The notes beneath the pieces are model-generated. The model worked only from the letters and a program-made list of their open reading frames with translations, made no database searches and was not told the DNA's origin. Below are positions 8,997 to 18,344 of a stretch of 64,000 nt of DNA, piece by piece; the stretch's first letter is position 1; every line of letters starts with the position of its first letter. The stretch covers positions 4,608,001 through 4,672,000 of the forward strand of contig NZ_CP110139.1 in NCBI RefSeq assembly GCF_025979885.1. The letters run 5' to 3'. Source of the DNA: Hymenobacter sp. YIM 151500-1. Lineage in GTDB: Bacteria > Bacteroidota > Bacteroidia > Cytophagales > Hymenobacteraceae. The translations under genes were made by a program, and so were the position numbers.

Positions 8997-11744
8997 GTGA
9001 AAACACCACAACTACTACTTGCCCGAATTGCCTTACTGCTGTTTCTGGTCTGCACAAACGCCGCCTGGGCGCAAAGCACGCAAGCTTTGTGGCGGGACCT
9101 GACTACCACCGCGGCCCAAAGAGCCGCGCAAGCGCCAGCCATTCAGCCCACCAAGTACCGGGCGCTGCAGCTCGATGAGACCGGGCTGCGAGCCGTACTG
9201 AGCCGCAGCGCCTCCCGCACCGCCGGCACGGAAGGTCCGAGCTTTGTGCTGGATCTGCCCTTGGCCGATGGCTCGTTTATGCAGTTTCGGGTGCAGGAAG
9301 TGGCCGTGATGGCGCCAGCATTGGCCGCCAAGTTTCCGAATATAAAAACGTACTCGGGCTACGCAGTTACTAACAATACTATTACTATCAAAGCTGATTT
9401 CACTGAAAAAGGATTTCACGCCATGATATTGAACCCGCAGGGGGACGATATTTTTATTGATCCTTTCGGCACGGGCTCTCCGGGGTATTACATGAGTTAT
9501 TACAAAAAGGATTTTGTAAAACAGACGCCCGTTGCACCTTGCGCCACCGATGAAGTGCCCGCCAACATCGAAAAAAAAGCGGCCCGCAAAGCACCCGTAA
9601 GCGCCAATAGAACGCTGGATAGAAATCTAAGAACGTACCGGCTGGCAGTAGCCGCCACTTACGAGTACTCCCAGTTTCACGGCGGCACCAAGTCCGGGGC
9701 GTTGTCCGCTATTGTCACCTCTATAAACCGCGTAAACGGGGTATTTGAGAAGGAAGTGGCCGTGCGGATGGTGCTGGTCGGCGACAATGACAAAGTGGTG
9801 TACACGACCAGCAACGACCCGTATACCAACGACGACGGCGGGGCCATGCTCACGCAAAATATCAACACCCTCAACGCGGTGCTTGGCTCCGGCAGCTACG
9901 ACATTGGGCACGTGTTCAGCACCGACGGCGGGGGCGTGGCCTACTTTGAAAGCGTGTGCGCCAGCTTCAAAGCCGGTGGGGTAACGGGCCAATCCAGGCC
10001 AGTAGGCGACCCGTTCGACATTGATTATGTGGCCCACGAAATCGGCCACCAGTTTGGGGCCAGCCACACCCAGAACAACGACTGCAACCGCGACGATACG
10101 GCGTCCTTTGAGCCGGGCTCGGGAACCACCATTATGTCGTACGCCGGCATTTGCGACCCGAACGTAGCCAACCAGGCTGACGCCATGTTCCATGCCTTCA
10201 GCATTCAGGAAATGACCACCTTCATCAGCACCAAGGGTGGCAACGGCTGCGCTGCTAAAACCCTGCTGGCCAACAACATTCCTACGGCCAACGCCGGCAA
10301 CGACTACACGATTCCGCGCGGCACGCCCTTCACCCTGACCGGCTCGGCCACCGACGCCGACGGCACTGCGGGCCTCACCTACAGCTGGGAGCAGATGAAC
10401 AACGAGGAAGCTCCCATGCCGCCTTCCCCCACTGCCACCGTCGGGCCGGCCTTCCGGGTGTTTCTGCCAACGGCTTCTCCGGCGCGCACTTTCCCTCGCC
10501 TGCAAGACATTCTCAGCAACACTACGCCCACCTGGGAGGTGCTTTCCACGGTCGGCAGATCGTACCGGTTCCGGCTGGTGGTGCGGGATAACAACCCGGG
10601 GGGCGGCTTCACAAACTATGATGAAACCCTCGTAACGGTGGCTGGCAGCGCCGGTCCGTTTCGGGTGACGGCGCCCAACACGGCCGTAAGCTGGGCGGCC
10701 AACTCAACCCAGACTGTAACCTGGGATGTGGCCGGCAGCAACGCCGCGCCCGTGAACTGCGCCACCGTGAACATTCTGCTGTCGACGAATGGTGGCACTA
10801 CGTTCCCGATAACCCTGGCCGCCAATGTTCCCAATACCGGCTCGGCCACCGTTACTGTTCCCGGCAATGCCACCACCCAGGCCCGGATAAAAGTGGAAGC
10901 GGTGGGCAACATCTTCTTCGACGTCTCGAACGCCAATTTTACCATCACCACGGGCGGCACAACTGACAACGTAGCAACCGTGTACCGCGACTGTCCCTTC
11001 TCGGGGGCGTCGGTGTCCCTGCCCGTGGGCGACTACACCCTGACGCAGCTACGGGCCCTGGGCGTGCGCAACAACGACCTCTCTTCGGTGCGCGTGAACA
11101 GCGGGTTTGAAGTTGCCCTCTACGACAACGACAACTTCCAGGGCCAGTTCATTACCGTCGTCAGCAACACCGAGTGCCTGACGGCGCGCAGCTTCAACGA
11201 CCGCACCACCTCCCTGCGCGTGCGCACCGCGGGCGTGGCCACCTTCTTCCAGGACTGCGGCTTCGGCGGCTACTCCAGGGCCTTGCCGGCCATCGGCAGC
11301 TACACCACCAACCAGCTGGCGGCGCGCGGCATCCTCAACAACGACCTTTCCTCGCTGCGCGTGAACAGTGGCTTTACCGTGGTGCTGTTTGACGGCGACA
11401 ACTTAACCGGGGACTCGCTCACGGTGACGACCGAGAACAGCTGCCTGGTGGACGCGGGCTGGAACGACCGGGTGTCGTCGATTAAAGTGCGGACCACGAG
11501 CACCACCCAGGCGCTCAGCAGCGTGCAGGTCTACCCTAACCCGGTGGCCGACAAGCTCTACCTGACTTCGGCGAAGGTGCTGGCGGGCGGCCACTACCGC
11601 ATTCTGAACGGCTGGGGCAAGCCCCTGGCCAGCGGCCCACTAGCCCAGGACGGGGTGAGCGTGGCGGCCCTGCCGGCAGGGATGTACACGCTGGTGGTGG
11701 TAGACAAAGACGGGCATACCATAGCGCGCCGCTTCGTGAAGTAG
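8997..11744 (+). CDS. Secreted reprolysin-type metalloprotease with two beta-gamma-crystallin domains and T9SS domain
   Basis: A 915-residue protein with a signal peptide (1-25, ending AAWAQ), a propeptide (about 26-210) and a metzincin catalytic domain (about 212-420). The zinc motif HEIGHQFGASH has ligands H347, H351 and H357 and catalytic E348, and a Met-turn TIMSYAGIC follows. Two Ig-like segments (about 430-550 and 554-655), two beta-gamma-crystallin domains (about 659-745 and 746-835) and a T9SS sorting domain (about 843-915) complete it. The start is GTG: the bases around it (ACAACTGTGAAAACAC) match the start of the next gene (ACAACTATGAAAACAC), which shares the same signal-peptide opening. 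Expected to degrade extracellular protein, perhaps wall mannoproteins (inference). A GC-rich hairpin follows. Confidence 0.9.
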   Translation: MKTPQLLLARIALLLFLVCTNAAWAQSTQALWRDLTTTAAQRAAQAPAIQPTKYRALQLDETGLRAVLSRSASRTAGTEGPSFVLDLPLADGSFMQFRVQEVAVMAPALAAKFPNIKTYSGYAVTNNTITIKADFTEKGFHAMILNPQGDDIFIDPFGTGSPGYYMSYYKKDFVKQTPVAPCATDEVPANIEKKAARKAPVSANRTLDRNLRTYRLAVAATYEYSQFHGGTKSGALSAIVTSINRVNGVFEKEVAVRMVLVGDNDKVVYTTSNDPYTNDDGGAMLTQNINTLNAVLGSGSYDIGHVFSTDGGGVAYFESVCASFKAGGVTGQSRPVGDPFDIDYVAHEIGHQFGASHTQNNDCNRDDTASFEPGSGTTIMSYAGICDPNVANQADAMFHAFSIQEMTTFISTKGGNGCAAKTLLANNIPTANAGNDYTIPRGTPFTLTGSATDADGTAGLTYSWEQMNNEEAPMPPSPTATVGPAFRVFLPTASPARTFPRLQDILSNTTPTWEVLSTVGRSYRFRLVVRDNNPGGGFTNYDETLVTVAGSAGPFRVTAPNTAVSWAANSTQTVTWDVAGSNAAPVNCATVNILLSTNGGTTFPITLAANVPNTGSATVTVPGNATTQARIKVEAVGNIFFDVSNANFTITTGGTTDNVATVYRDCPFSGASVSLPVGDYTLTQLRALGVRNNDLSSVRVNSGFEVALYDNDNFQGQFITVVSNTECLTARSFNDRTTSLRVRTAGVATFFQDCGFGGYSRALPAIGSYTTNQLAARGILNNDLSSLRVNSGFTVVLFDGDNLTGDSLTVTTENSCLVDAGWNDRVSSIKVRTTSTTQALSSVQVYPNPVADKLYLTSAKVLAGGHYRILNGWGKPLASGPLAQDGVSVAALPAGMYTLVVVDKDGHTIARRFVK

Positions 11745-11758
11745 CCCCCAAGGCAGAC

Positions 11759-11791
11759 GGGAGGCGGCCCTGTACTCCGGGGCCGCCTCCC
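11759..11791 (+). terminator. Strong GC hairpin after metalloprotease gene
   Basis: Perfect 12-base stem (GGGAGGCGGCCC) with a 9-base loop, 14 bases after the stop codon. There is no T run, so it may act as a weak terminator or a 3'-end stabiliser. Confidence 0.6.
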
Positions 11792-11932
11792 GCAGCTGTG
11801 TCCTCGCCGTGGCGTGCGGATAAGAGAAACCGGCAAGCTGATTGGCAGCCCCGCCACCACCCGTCCCTCACCTCGCAGACTCATTTGTTTCCAGCTTCTC
11901 ATCACGTAACCACCAACCCTACCCCCACAACT

Positions 11933-13078
11933 ATGAAAACACTACAACGAACCATGCTTTTTCAGCTGGCCTTTGCCCTTTTTCTCTGGGCAAACACGGC
12001 CATGGCCCAAATGAATACTATTGGGGTTACCGTCTATGCCGACTGCAACTACGCCGGCGCTTCGGCGAGCCTGCCGGCGGTGGGCAGCTACGGCACCAAC
12101 TACTTGCTGGCGCTGGGTCTGCGCAGCGACAACACCATCTCCTCGGTGCGCGTGGCCCCTGGCTACGAGGTGGTGCTGTTTGATAATGACAACTTCACGG
12201 GCGACTCCATCACCATCACCGCCACCACCGACTGCTTGGTGGCTCAGGGCTGGAACGACCGTGCCTCTTCACTCAAAGTGCGGGCCGCGGTGACCTTGTA
12301 CCGGGACTGCAACTACACTGGCGTCACGGCGCCCTTGCCCGTGGGCAGCTACACCGCCAGCGACCTGGAGCGGCTGGGCATCGGCAACAACAACCTCTCC
12401 TCGCTGCGCGTGCGCCGCGGCTACGAGGTCGTGCTGTTTGACGGCGACAATTTCACCGGGCGGTCTATTACCATCACCGCCAACACGGCCTGCCTGGCGC
12501 CCCGCTGGAACAACCGCACTTCCTCGCTCCAGGTGCGCGTGGCCACGCCGCCCACGCCGGTGCTCGTGGCTACATTCTACCGGGATTGCGCCTACGGTGG
12601 CCGGCCGGCCGTGCCCCTGGAAGCAGGCAGCTACACCACACGAGGGCTGGAGGACCGCTATATCGAAAACGACGACATTGCCTCCGTGCGCGTGCGCCGC
12701 GGCTACCAAGTGGTGCTGTTCGACGGCGACAACTTCACGGGTGACTCGCTGACTATTACGGCTGATACCGAGTGCCTCACGGCCGCCGGCTGGACTGACC
12801 GGGCTTCTTCGCTCAAGGTGCGGGCCGTTGCCGGAGCCTCGGCGACCAACGTGCAGGTGGAGCTGTACCCCAACCCAGCCGCCAGCAAGCTCTACCTGAC
12901 TTCGGCCGTTTCACTGGTTGGCAGTCAGTACCGCATCCTGAACGGCTGGGGCCGGCCGGTGGCCAGTGGCTCGCTGGCGCAGGCCCCCGTGGACGTGGCG
13001 GGCCTACCGGAAGGCGTGTACACGCTGGTTGTAGTAACTAAAGATGGGCATACCATAACGCGCCGCTTTATGAAGTAG
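11933..13078 (+). CDS. Secreted protein of three beta-gamma-crystallin domains plus T9SS domain
   Basis: A 381-residue protein with no enzyme domain. A signal peptide (1-25, ANTAMAQ) is followed by three tandem beta-gamma-crystallin domains (about 32-120, 120-205, 212-302), each opening with a YxDCxYxG-like strand and carrying an S-S-[LV]-R-V strand. The calcium-type loops vary (SDNTISS, NNNLSS, ENDDIAS, NDRASS, NNRTSS). A T9SS type A sorting domain ends the protein (about 307-381, VELYPNPAASKLYL). The domains match those attached to enzymes elsewhere in the window. It could be a calcium-binding surface protein, a glycan- or wall-binding protein, or a competitor for a shared ligand. The start at 11933 is set by the signal peptide and by similarity to the start of the preceding gene. 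A perfect hairpin terminator follows. Confidence 0.88.
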   Translation: MKTLQRTMLFQLAFALFLWANTAMAQMNTIGVTVYADCNYAGASASLPAVGSYGTNYLLALGLRSDNTISSVRVAPGYEVVLFDNDNFTGDSITITATTDCLVAQGWNDRASSLKVRAAVTLYRDCNYTGVTAPLPVGSYTASDLERLGIGNNNLSSLRVRRGYEVVLFDGDNFTGRSITITANTACLAPRWNNRTSSLQVRVATPPTPVLVATFYRDCAYGGRPAVPLEAGSYTTRGLEDRYIENDDIASVRVRRGYQVVLFDGDNFTGDSLTITADTECLTAAGWTDRASSLKVRAVAGASATNVQVELYPNPAASKLYLTSAVSLVGSQYRILNGWGRPVASGSLAQAPVDVAGLPEGVYTLVVVTKDGHTITRRFMK

Positions 13079-13100
13079 CCGGCACTGGCTGCTGTAGAGT

Positions 13101-13133
13101 ACAAAAGGCTACCCAGAGGAGGTAGCCTTTTGT
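13101..13133 (+). terminator. Terminator of the triple-crystallin gene
   Basis: Perfect 13-base stem ACAAAAGGCTACC / GGTAGCCTTTTGT with a 7-base loop, 22 bases after the stop codon. The arms carry an A run and a T run, so it can work in both directions. Confidence 0.85.
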
Positions 13134-13170
13134 ATTACCGGAGGTAAGAGGTAGCCCAGGCGGCGCGCGG

Positions 13171-13227
13171 CGCCAGCAACGGCAAGCGGGCAGGTCGGTA
13201 TGGCCTGCCCGCTTGCCGTTGCTGGCG
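13171..13227. repeat. Perfect 24-bp inverted repeat
   Basis: The arms at 13171-13194 and 13204-13227 (beginning CGCCAGCAACGGCAAGC) are perfectly complementary around a 9-base loop. It is longer than usual terminators and has no T run. It may be a transcript-stabilising hairpin or a small repeat element. Confidence 0.7.
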
Positions 13228-13836
13228 TAGGCGAAAGCCGGGTACCAGCCGTGTGTGGCGGTGAGCAAGGATGGTTATAAACTAAGTGCTCCTGCCAACC
13301 AGCCTAGCCTGAACCCCAGCAGCTACCTAAGCCAGCTTGGCCGGAGTAGGGAAGGGGGTCTGCCCCGTCAGAAGCAGTGGGTAATACGTGTAATGTGCTA
13401 TTTTTTTTTATTGTTTTTTAAGTGTGCACAATTGGCCAGCACGAGGCCAGTACGAATAGGAGAAACGCCAGAAAACAGGATTATTTGACGTGTGTGCTAA
13501 CCGTGTAGCCCACGGCCGATACTATTGTTACGCAACTATTTAGGCTTGTAATTCCCGAAAGAAGCCGGCTTATTTGAGCCGTCCAAACTAGCCGAGTGCG
13601 GACCTTGCTGCTCATTGCTTGCTGGTTTACCTCCTCTGATTTGCTGCGAAAAGTGCCATTTCGTGACCTGCGTTTGCGGGCCTCGCACCTGGGGGCAGCT
13701 GATAACTGAACAGTTTTGCACAGACTGTTAGGCTGCCTCGCGGGAGAAGGCGCCCCCGCTCCATATCTAGGCCGCACCCTCGGCCCCACCTGCTCTTCCT
13801 AAGTACTCTTCATTCCACCACAACCTTTCCACACGT

Positions 13837-16344
13837 ATGTACAAACTTTATTCGTACGGGCTGAGCGCAGCCCTACTGCTCGGCGGGCTGAGCGCCTCGG
13901 CCCAGAACCAGCCCGCCGGGCCGGCCTACTCGCTCGGAACCAGCCAAGCCCTGGTGCGCCAGCTTGAAAGCGAAGTGGCCGCCGGCGCGGCCCGCCGCCA
14001 AACGCCCACCGTTACGCTGCGCGTGTCGGCCAGCAAGGCCTTTACCGGCAAAGTCAACTACCGCGACGACCTGTCGGCCGCCGGCGAGTTTGTGGTGGGC
14101 GAAATTCAGGGCGTGCCCGGCTCTTCCTTCCTGGTGCGCGTAGACGGCGCAAGCGTGGAGGGCAACATCATCCTGCGCAACACCCGGCAGGCCTACCGCT
14201 ACTCCGCCGATGCCCAGGGCAACGCCACGGTGCAGGAAGTCGACATCAACCAGGTTATCTGCATCGGCTACGACAAGCCTACGGGCTACCAGGAGCCCCA
14301 ACTGCCCAGCGGCACCGCCAACCGGGCCGCGGCCGTGGCTTCGCTGCAAAGCCTGCCGGGAGCCCGCGGCTGCGTGATGCTGGACCTCGACGGGCAGTAC
14401 GTATCGGGTACGGGCTGGAACAACGGCAACCCCATCAATGCCGCTCCGGCGGTGATGGTGAACGACGCCGCCAAGGTGCAGGCCCTCTGGGAGCTAGTGA
14501 GCGAGGACTTCCGCCCGTTCAGCATCAACGTCACTACCGACGAAGCGGTGTTCAACTCCTACCCCAAAAACATGCGGATGCGCTGCATCATCACGCCCAC
14601 CAACACGGCGGCGCCCGGCGCGGGCGGGGTGGCTTTCGTGGGGTCGTTTAACTCCAGCGACAACCCGCCCTGCTGGGTATTTATGTCCGACGACCCCAAA
14701 GCGGCCGGCGAGGCGGCCTCGCACGAGGTGGGCCACACGCTGGGCCTGGGCCACGACGGCCGCACCAGCCCCAGCGAGGGGTACTACTCCGGCCAGGGCT
14801 CGTGGGCGCCCATCATGGGCGTGGGCTACTACAAGCCCGTTTCGCAGTGGAGCCGGGGCGAGTACGCCAATGCCAACAACACCCAGGATGACTTGGCCAT
14901 CATGTCGGGCACCCGCTTCAACGTGGGCTACCGCGCCGACGACCACGCCAACGCCATAGCCGGCGCCACGGCCCTGAGCCGCAGCGGCACCAGCGTGTCG
15001 GGCTCGGGCATTATCGAGCGGACTGCCGACCAGGACTACTTCAGCTTTACGACCAGCGGCGGCGCCGTGACGCTCAACGTCAACACGGTGAGCCGCTACG
15101 GCAACCTCGACATTGTGGCGCGCCTGTTTGATGGCGGCGGCACGCAGATTGGCACCTTCGACACCCCCGGCGTCGGCAAGCTGAATGCCACGGTCAGCGC
15201 CACCCTGGGCGCGGGCACCTACTACGTGCAGGTGGACGGCACCAGCTCCGGCAACCCCGCCACCGACGGCTACTCCGACTACGGCTCCCTGGGCAGCTTC
15301 TCCATCTCGGGCACCGTGCCCAGCACCACCAACCCGAATCCGACTGGCGTGGCAACGTTCTTCAAGAACTGCAACTACGATGGCACGGCCGTGGCCCTGC
15401 CCGTGGGCGACTACACGATAAGCCAGCTGCAAAGCCGCGGTATTCTTAACGATGATTTGTCGTCGGTTCGGGTGAGCAGCGGCTACGAAGTTCAGCTGTT
15501 TGAGAATGACGGCTTTGCCGGGGCTTCGCTTACTCTGACGGCTGATAACAGCTGCCTGGTAAACAACGCCTTGGGTTCCGGTAACTGGAACGACAAAGTT
15601 ACTTCCCTGAAAGTACGCGCCGCGGGTCCGGTGACGCTGTCGGGTACGTACACGCTGCAAAACCGCAACAGCGGCCTGTTTATGCAGGTGACTGGCTCGA
15701 GCACCGCCAATGGAGCCAGCATCTTGCAGCAAGCCAGCAGCAATTGCGCCTGCCAGCAGTGGAAGTTCACCCACTTGGGCAACAATGTGTACCAGATTAC
15801 GGCCGTACATAGCGGTAAGGCGCTGGATGTGAGCGAGGTGAGCACCGCCGATGGAGCTATTACGCACCAATGGGAGTATGTAGGCGGCGCCAACCAGCAG
15901 TTCACCGCGCAGGACTTGGGCGGCGGCTTCTACAAGCTGATAGCCAAGCACAGCGGCAAAGCAGTGGAAGTAGCCAGCTCTTCTACGGCCACCGGTGCGG
16001 TGGTGCGACAGTGGACCGACAACAATTCGGCCACCCAGCAGTGGAAGCTGACGCCGGTGGGCGGGGCAGCCAGCACGCCCGGCGTAGCCAGCGCCACGCT
16101 TACCGCTGACTTAAGCGTAAAGCTCTTCCCCAACCCCACGGCCGACCGCCTGACGCTGGCCTCGGGCGCCGACTTGCGCGGTGGGCAGCTGAGCATTGTG
16201 AGCCTGGAAGGCAAGGAAGTGTGGCGCGGCACCCACGACGGCGGGGAAACCCTGGACGTGGCGGCGCTGAAGCCAGGCCTCTACACGCTCGTTGTGCTTA
16301 CCAAAGACCGGCAAAAGCTGGTTAGCCGCTTCAGCAAGCAGTAG
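13837..16344 (+). CDS. Secreted metalloprotease with PPC-like, crystallin, ricin-lectin and T9SS domains
   Basis: An 835-residue protein. A signal peptide (1-22, LSASAQ) and propeptide precede a zinc protease domain (about 170-365) with HEVGHTLGLGHDG: ligands H296, H300 and H306, catalytic E297, and a likely Met-turn in APIMGVGYY. It continues with a beta-sandwich resembling bacterial pre-peptidase C-terminal domains (about 385-500; DQDYFSF, GTYYVQVDG), one beta-gamma-crystallin domain (about 504-598; NDDLSS), and a ricin-type beta-trefoil (about 601-740) with three QxW-type repeats (ACQQWKF, ANQQFTA, ATQQWKL). A T9SS sorting domain ends it (about 757-835). The lectin could anchor the protease to glycans. 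The ATG at 13837 gives a clean signal peptide. It differs from the 8997 protease in prodomain and catalytic-domain sequence. Confidence 0.9.
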   Translation: MYKLYSYGLSAALLLGGLSASAQNQPAGPAYSLGTSQALVRQLESEVAAGAARRQTPTVTLRVSASKAFTGKVNYRDDLSAAGEFVVGEIQGVPGSSFLVRVDGASVEGNIILRNTRQAYRYSADAQGNATVQEVDINQVICIGYDKPTGYQEPQLPSGTANRAAAVASLQSLPGARGCVMLDLDGQYVSGTGWNNGNPINAAPAVMVNDAAKVQALWELVSEDFRPFSINVTTDEAVFNSYPKNMRMRCIITPTNTAAPGAGGVAFVGSFNSSDNPPCWVFMSDDPKAAGEAASHEVGHTLGLGHDGRTSPSEGYYSGQGSWAPIMGVGYYKPVSQWSRGEYANANNTQDDLAIMSGTRFNVGYRADDHANAIAGATALSRSGTSVSGSGIIERTADQDYFSFTTSGGAVTLNVNTVSRYGNLDIVARLFDGGGTQIGTFDTPGVGKLNATVSATLGAGTYYVQVDGTSSGNPATDGYSDYGSLGSFSISGTVPSTTNPNPTGVATFFKNCNYDGTAVALPVGDYTISQLQSRGILNDDLSSVRVSSGYEVQLFENDGFAGASLTLTADNSCLVNNALGSGNWNDKVTSLKVRAAGPVTLSGTYTLQNRNSGLFMQVTGSSTANGASILQQASSNCACQQWKFTHLGNNVYQITAVHSGKALDVSEVSTADGAITHQWEYVGGANQQFTAQDLGGGFYKLIAKHSGKAVEVASSSTATGAVVRQWTDNNSATQQWKLTPVGGAASTPGVASATLTADLSVKLFPNPTADRLTLASGADLRGGQLSIVSLEGKEVWRGTHDGGETLDVAALKPGLYTLVVLTKDRQKLVSRFSKQ

Positions 16345-16351
16345 GTGATAC

Positions 16352-16380
16352 AGGGCGCGGGCTTTGGCCCGCGCCCTTTT
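16352..16380 (+). terminator. Rho-independent terminator
   Basis: An 11-base stem, AGGGCGCGGGC / GCCCGCGCCCT, with loop TTTG and a trailing TTTT, 8 bases after the protease stop and before the GH16 gene. A longer T run follows at about 16387. Confidence 0.88.
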
Positions 16381-16406
16381 CGCCAGTTTTTTTTACACAG
16401 CACGAA

Positions 16407-18125
16407 ATGAAAAAACTCTCTACTCTCCTGTTGGGTGCGGCGGCGCTGCTACTCGGCACTGCCCCCGCCCCGGCCCAAACCTACCAGCAGGTATGGGCCG
16501 ACGAATTCGATACCCGCATTGGTCCTGGCTGGCAGTTTGAAACCGGTGGCGGCGGCTGGGGCAACAACGAGAAGCAGTATTACCAGGCCGCCAATGCCAC
16601 GGTGGCGAACGGCGAGCTGCGCATTACGGCCAGAAAAGAAAACGTGGGCGGCTACCCCTACACCTCGGCCCGCCTGAAAACCCAGGGCCTGAAGGAATTC
16701 ACCTACGGCAAGGTAGAGGCCCGCATCAAGCTGCCGCTGGGCCAGGGCCTGTGGCCGGCCTTCTGGATGCTGGGGGCCAACATCGGCTCGGTGGGCTGGC
16801 CCCGGTGCGGCGAGATTGACGTAATGGAGCACGTCAACAGCGAAAACAAGGTGTACGGCACCATTCACTGGGACGCCAACGGCTACGCCCAGTACGGCGG
16901 CAACACCCCTGCCGCAGTTGCCGATTACCACGTATACGCCGTGGAGTGGACCCCAGCGGCCATTAAATGGTTTGTGGACGGGGTGCAGTACCACGAGGTC
17001 AACATTGCCAACGGCACGGGCAGCACCGAGGAGTTTCAGCGGCCGTTTTTCCTGCTGCTGAACCTAGCCGTAGCCGGCAACTGGCCCGGCCAGACGGTAG
17101 ACGAAAGCAGGCTGCCCGCCACCATGTTCGTGGACTACGTGCGGGTGTACCAGCTCACGAATGCGCCGGCGGGCGTGGCCACGGTGTACAGAAACTGCAA
17201 CTACGACGGAGCGGCCACGGCCCTGCCCGTGGGCGACTACACCCTGGGCCAGCTGCAAGCCCGCGGCATTCTCAATGATGATGTGTCGTCGCTGCGGGTA
17301 AACAGCGGCCACCAGGTGGTGCTCTACGAGCACGACAACTTCCAGGGCGCCAGCCTCACGGTGGGCGCCGACAACGGCTGCCTGGTAGGCAACCCGCTGG
17401 GCGCCGGCAACTGGAACGACAAGGCTTCCTCGCTGCGGGTGCAACCGGTTTCGGCGCCTGCCTGGTCTGCCACCCTGCAAGCCGAAGCCTTCAGCGCCAT
17501 GCAGGGCGTGCAGGTGGAAAACACTGCCGATACCGGCGGGGGCCAGAACGTAGGCTACATCGACGCTACCGACTGGCTGGCGTACAACAACGTCACCTTT
17601 CCGACTTCGGGCACTTACACGATTGAGTACCGCGTGGCCAGCCTGAGCGGCAGCCGCCTGTCCTCGGACCTGAACGCGGGAGCTATTCAGCTGGGCAACG
17701 TGGACATTCCGGCCACGGGCGGCTGGCAGACGTGGACGACGGTGTCGCAGACGGTCAACGTGCAAGCTGGCACCTACAACTTCGGCGTGTACGCCCAGGC
17801 CGGGGGCTGGAACCTGAACTGGATTCGCATCAGTAGGGCTGGCAGCAACCGGACCGCCGTGGCAGGCTCGGGCGCTGCTACCCTGGGCAGTCCGCTGGCG
17901 TTCAGCGTGCATCCCAACCCCACCACCGACTACCTCACGCTAGCGGCCCCGGCCGAGCTGCGGGGCGGGCACCTGAGCGTACTCAACCTGCGGGGCAAAG
18001 AGGTATGGCGCGGCACCTACGACGGCCGGACCGTGGACGTGTCGGCGCTGCCGCCCGGACTGTACACGCTGGTGCTTCTCACCCCGGATCAGCGCAAGCT
18101 GAGCCGCCGGTTCAGCAAGCAATAG
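16407..18125 (+). CDS. GH16 endo-beta-glucanase with beta-gamma-crystallin, CBM6 and T9SS domain
   Basis: A 572-residue secreted protein. A signal peptide (1-23) precedes a GH16 catalytic domain (about 24-250) with the family motif GEIDVME (nucleophile E136, D138, acid/base E141), together with WADEFD and GLWPAFWML. This pattern is typical of laminarinase-like endo-beta-1,3-glucanases. A beta-gamma-crystallin domain (about 255-345; NDDVSS, NDKASS), a CBM6-like domain (about 353-475) and a T9SS domain (about 499-572; FSVHPNPTTDYLTL) follow. The CBM6 DNA at 17622-17844 is almost identical to 25684-25906 of the GH18 gene. It sits just after a strong terminator, so it probably has its own promoter. 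Confidence 0.93.
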   Translation: MKKLSTLLLGAAALLLGTAPAPAQTYQQVWADEFDTRIGPGWQFETGGGGWGNNEKQYYQAANATVANGELRITARKENVGGYPYTSARLKTQGLKEFTYGKVEARIKLPLGQGLWPAFWMLGANIGSVGWPRCGEIDVMEHVNSENKVYGTIHWDANGYAQYGGNTPAAVADYHVYAVEWTPAAIKWFVDGVQYHEVNIANGTGSTEEFQRPFFLLLNLAVAGNWPGQTVDESRLPATMFVDYVRVYQLTNAPAGVATVYRNCNYDGAATALPVGDYTLGQLQARGILNDDVSSLRVNSGHQVVLYEHDNFQGASLTVGADNGCLVGNPLGAGNWNDKASSLRVQPVSAPAWSATLQAEAFSAMQGVQVENTADTGGGQNVGYIDATDWLAYNNVTFPTSGTYTIEYRVASLSGSRLSSDLNAGAIQLGNVDIPATGGWQTWTTVSQTVNVQAGTYNFGVYAQAGGWNLNWIRISRAGSNRTAVAGSGAATLGSPLAFSVHPNPTTDYLTLAAPAELRGGHLSVLNLRGKEVWRGTYDGRTVDVSALPPGLYTLVLLTPDQRKLSRRFSKQ

Positions 18126-18169
18126 ACCTGCACTAGCGCAGACCGGGTAACCCCCGGCCAGTGGCCTCA

Positions 18170-18298
18170 CCCCATTCCCTCCGGGATACAGCTGCAAGCT
18201 GTAAGCCCCAAGCCTCAAGCTCTTCAATAAGACAAGCTTGCGGCTTGCAGTCTGAAGCTTGGAGCTTGTAGCTGTATCCCGGAGGAACTGGGAGTGGG
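18170..18298. repeat. AGCTTGCAAGC-type inverted repeat, copy 1
   Basis: Left and right halves are imperfect inverted copies: TCCGGGATACAGCTGCAAGC (18179 onward) against the complement of GCTTGTAGCTGTATCCCGGA (18264-18283). The interior is rich in AAGCTTG and GCTTGCGGCTTG. Related elements lie at 36127-36300, 49655-49692 and 57600-57765. It is non-coding and fills most of the gap between the GH16 and GH71/99-like genes. Confidence 0.75.
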
Positions 18299-18344
18299 AC
18301 ATGCTAAGAACTGCTCTAAGTCAACCGTTTCCACTACCACCGCC

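Larger units (their letters stand above)
13079..13836. other. Intergenic region with terminator and 24-bp inverted repeat
   Basis: No gene is supported. The region holds a terminator (13101-13133), a perfect 24-base inverted repeat (13171-13227) and a T-rich stretch near 13400-13425. It must contain the promoter of the following protease gene, but I could not locate it. Confidence 0.5.

Noticed and set aside
18294-18344. Upstream start for the GH71/99-like gene
   Set aside because: It falls at the edge of an inverted repeat, and the added residues would sit in front of a complete signal peptide.
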